Of a stretch of 59,012 bases of DNA, positions 57,987 to 59,012 are shown piece by piece. Every line of letters begins with the position of its first letter. The stretch's first letter is position 1. The translations under genes were made by a program, and so were the position numbers. The notes beneath the pieces were generated by a model that saw only the letters and a list, made by a program, of their open reading frames with translations, was not told the origin of the DNA and ran no database searches. This stretch comes from an uncultured Alistipes sp. Its GTDB lineage: Bacteria; Bacteroidota; Bacteroidia; Bacteroidales; Rikenellaceae. Location of the stretch: the NCBI GenBank assembly GCA_900769745.1, contig CAAGHX010000187.1, positions 1-59,012 on the forward strand, in the 5' to 3' direction.

Positions 57987-59012
57987 ATGAAAAACACCCG
58001 CTTTTTTCTGCTAATTATCTTGTTTGTGGCTTTGTTGGTCAATTATCTGCCACTTCAGGCCACAGCACAAACCATATCAACGGACAAAAAAAGAGGCGAA
58101 GCGAAGGCTATCGAGTCGGCCGAGGCAGACTCGCTGAAGCACTCTCAGCGTCGTCGCTCACGTCGTCGTGACCTCGCCTTAAGGCCCGATTCTATGATTC
58201 TGCCAGCACTCCCTCTCGAGCCCGCCAAGCCCGCCGGCGTGAGGGGTAAGATTGGTCTGGTGCTCTCGGGCGGAGGTGCCAAAGGACTCTACCACATTGG
58301 CGTCATTAAGGCTCTGGAGGAGAACGATATACCGATTGACTACATATCGGGTACCTCGATGGGTGCCATCATAGGTGCGCTCTATGCGGCTGGTTACTCT
58401 GTGGAGGAGATGGAGGCCATCACCACCAGCGGCAGTGTGGAGCAGTGGGTGTCGGGCGGTATTGACGACAAATATAACTTCTACTTCACCCAGAAGCCCG
58501 ACTCGCCCTCGATGCTCTCGGTATATGCCGACTTTAAGCGCGACTCGCTGAGCGACCGCTCATCGTTCGACCTGGCTCTGCCCCACGCATTCATCAATAC
58601 GGCGCAGATTGACTTGGCTCTCATCGAGCTCTTTGCTCCAGCCTCGGCTGCGGCAGACAACAACTTCGACAATCTGATGATACCCTACCGCTGTGTGGCA
58701 ACCGATATGAATCGCCACTCGCCTGTGGAGTTCTCCGATGGCGACTTGGCCTTTGCTGTGCGTGCTTCGATGTCGTACCCAATGCTTTTCCGCCCCGTGA
58801 CCGACGAGTTGGGTCGTGTGCTGGTCGATGGCGGCTGCTACGACAACTTCCCCTGGAGGGTGCTCGATAAGGATTTCAAGCCCGACTTCATCATCGGCGC
58901 ACAGTGCCTCGATGGTAACGAGGAGGCCGATGCCGAGTCGCCCGTGCAGGAGCAGGTGATGGCACTGGTTACAATGCCTACCGACTATAGCCTGCCCGAG
59001 GAGATCGGAAGA
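57987..59012 (+). CDS. Patatin-like phospholipase, 3' end cut off by contig edge
   Basis: Begins MKNTRFFLLIILFVALL with a signal peptide (to about residue 28, ATAQ), a basic linker (SQRRRSRRRD), then the patatin domain: GLVLSGGGAKGLYHIGVIKAL (oxyanion hole), SGTSMGAIIGALYAAGYS (nucleophile Ser in G-x-S-x-G) and VDGGCYDNFPW (catalytic Asp of DGG). Bacteroidota relatives are larger proteins with a C-terminal POTRA and outer-membrane barrel, which would lie beyond the contig. About 338 genuine residues are visible; the last codons (from about 59002) come from adapter sequence. Confidence 0.92.
   Translation, partial: MKNTRFFLLIILFVALLVNYLPLQATAQTISTDKKRGEAKAIESAEADSLKHSQRRRSRRRDLALRPDSMILPALPLEPAKPAGVRGKIGLVLSGGGAKGLYHIGVIKALEENDIPIDYISGTSMGAIIGALYAAGYSVEEMEAITTSGSVEQWVSGGIDDKYNFYFTQKPDSPSMLSVYADFKRDSLSDRSSFDLALPHAFINTAQIDLALIELFAPASAAADNNFDNLMIPYRCVATDMNRHSPVEFSDGDLAFAVRASMSYPMLFRPVTDELGRVLVDGGCYDNFPWRVLDKDFKPDFIIGAQCLDGNEEADAESPVQEQVMALVTMPTDYSLPEEIGR
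59002..59012 (+). other. Illumina adapter remnant at right contig end
   Basis: The last 11 bases, AGATCGGAAGA, are the start of the Illumina adapter read-through sequence, complementary in nature to the adapter at 1-15. Confidence 0.9.

Overview
The window is a stretch of Bacteroidota chromosome, most like an order Bacteroidales / Rikenellaceae (Alistipes-like) gut bacterium. The evidence is the recurring TTTG-N19-21-TAnnTTTG promoter type, the many lipoprotein leaders, and families typical of the group (DUF4296, DUF4465, C10 peptidases, PKD surface protein, OmpP1/FadL-like barrel). MqnA points to futalosine-type menaquinone synthesis. The genus is inference. Both ends carry Illumina adapter sequence (1-15 and 59002-59012), so this is an assembled contig whose ends are technical.

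Layout. 16-696: tail of a C10 protease gene overlapping a small lipoprotein gene. 845-15588: mostly minus-strand genes (corA, mqnA, a secreted alpha/beta-hydrolase-like protein, proS, two EEP-family lipoproteins, an outer-membrane barrel, a His/Ser-rich lipoprotein, a metallophosphoesterase, rdgB), with a MATE exporter and an ECF sigma factor on the plus strand. 15723-22600: radical SAM protein, YitT protein, PHP phosphodiesterase, and a cobalamin-riboswitch operon of two surface lipoproteins. 22821-37764: a 15-kb plus-strand run (flippase, dut, cyclophilin, holB, folK, envelope lipoproteins, rbfA, FtsX/LolC-like permease, DUF4296, a degenerate amidohydrolase, nitroreductase, folE, an EEP lipoprotein, mrp). 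38004-38924: PadR/DUF2812 pair. 38925-40364: long gene-free region with a DnaA-box cluster. 40365-46240: AT-rich secreted-protein island. 46548-59012: metG, ilvE, mnmG, ybeY, HAD hydrolase, EnvC-like protein, TPR protein, pheS and a truncated patatin gene.

Three things stand out. First, a candidate replication origin (about 39.35-39.96 kb) lies 10 kb from a parS-like palindrome (49955-49970) beside mnmG, so the window may be origin-proximal. Second, the 41.4-46.2 kb island holds a C10 protease plus overlapping lipoprotein, the same arrangement as at the left edge, followed by three secreted proteins built from two unrecognised domains in the order A, A+B, B. The first and last of these share an almost identical promoter-upstream segment. 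Third, intergenic spaces carry a family of elements bounded by inverted tandem TTGAATT heptamers. One copy supplies a TTG start codon and another the C-terminus of neighbouring proteins.

No tRNA, rRNA, CRISPR array, transposase or phage gene was recognised.
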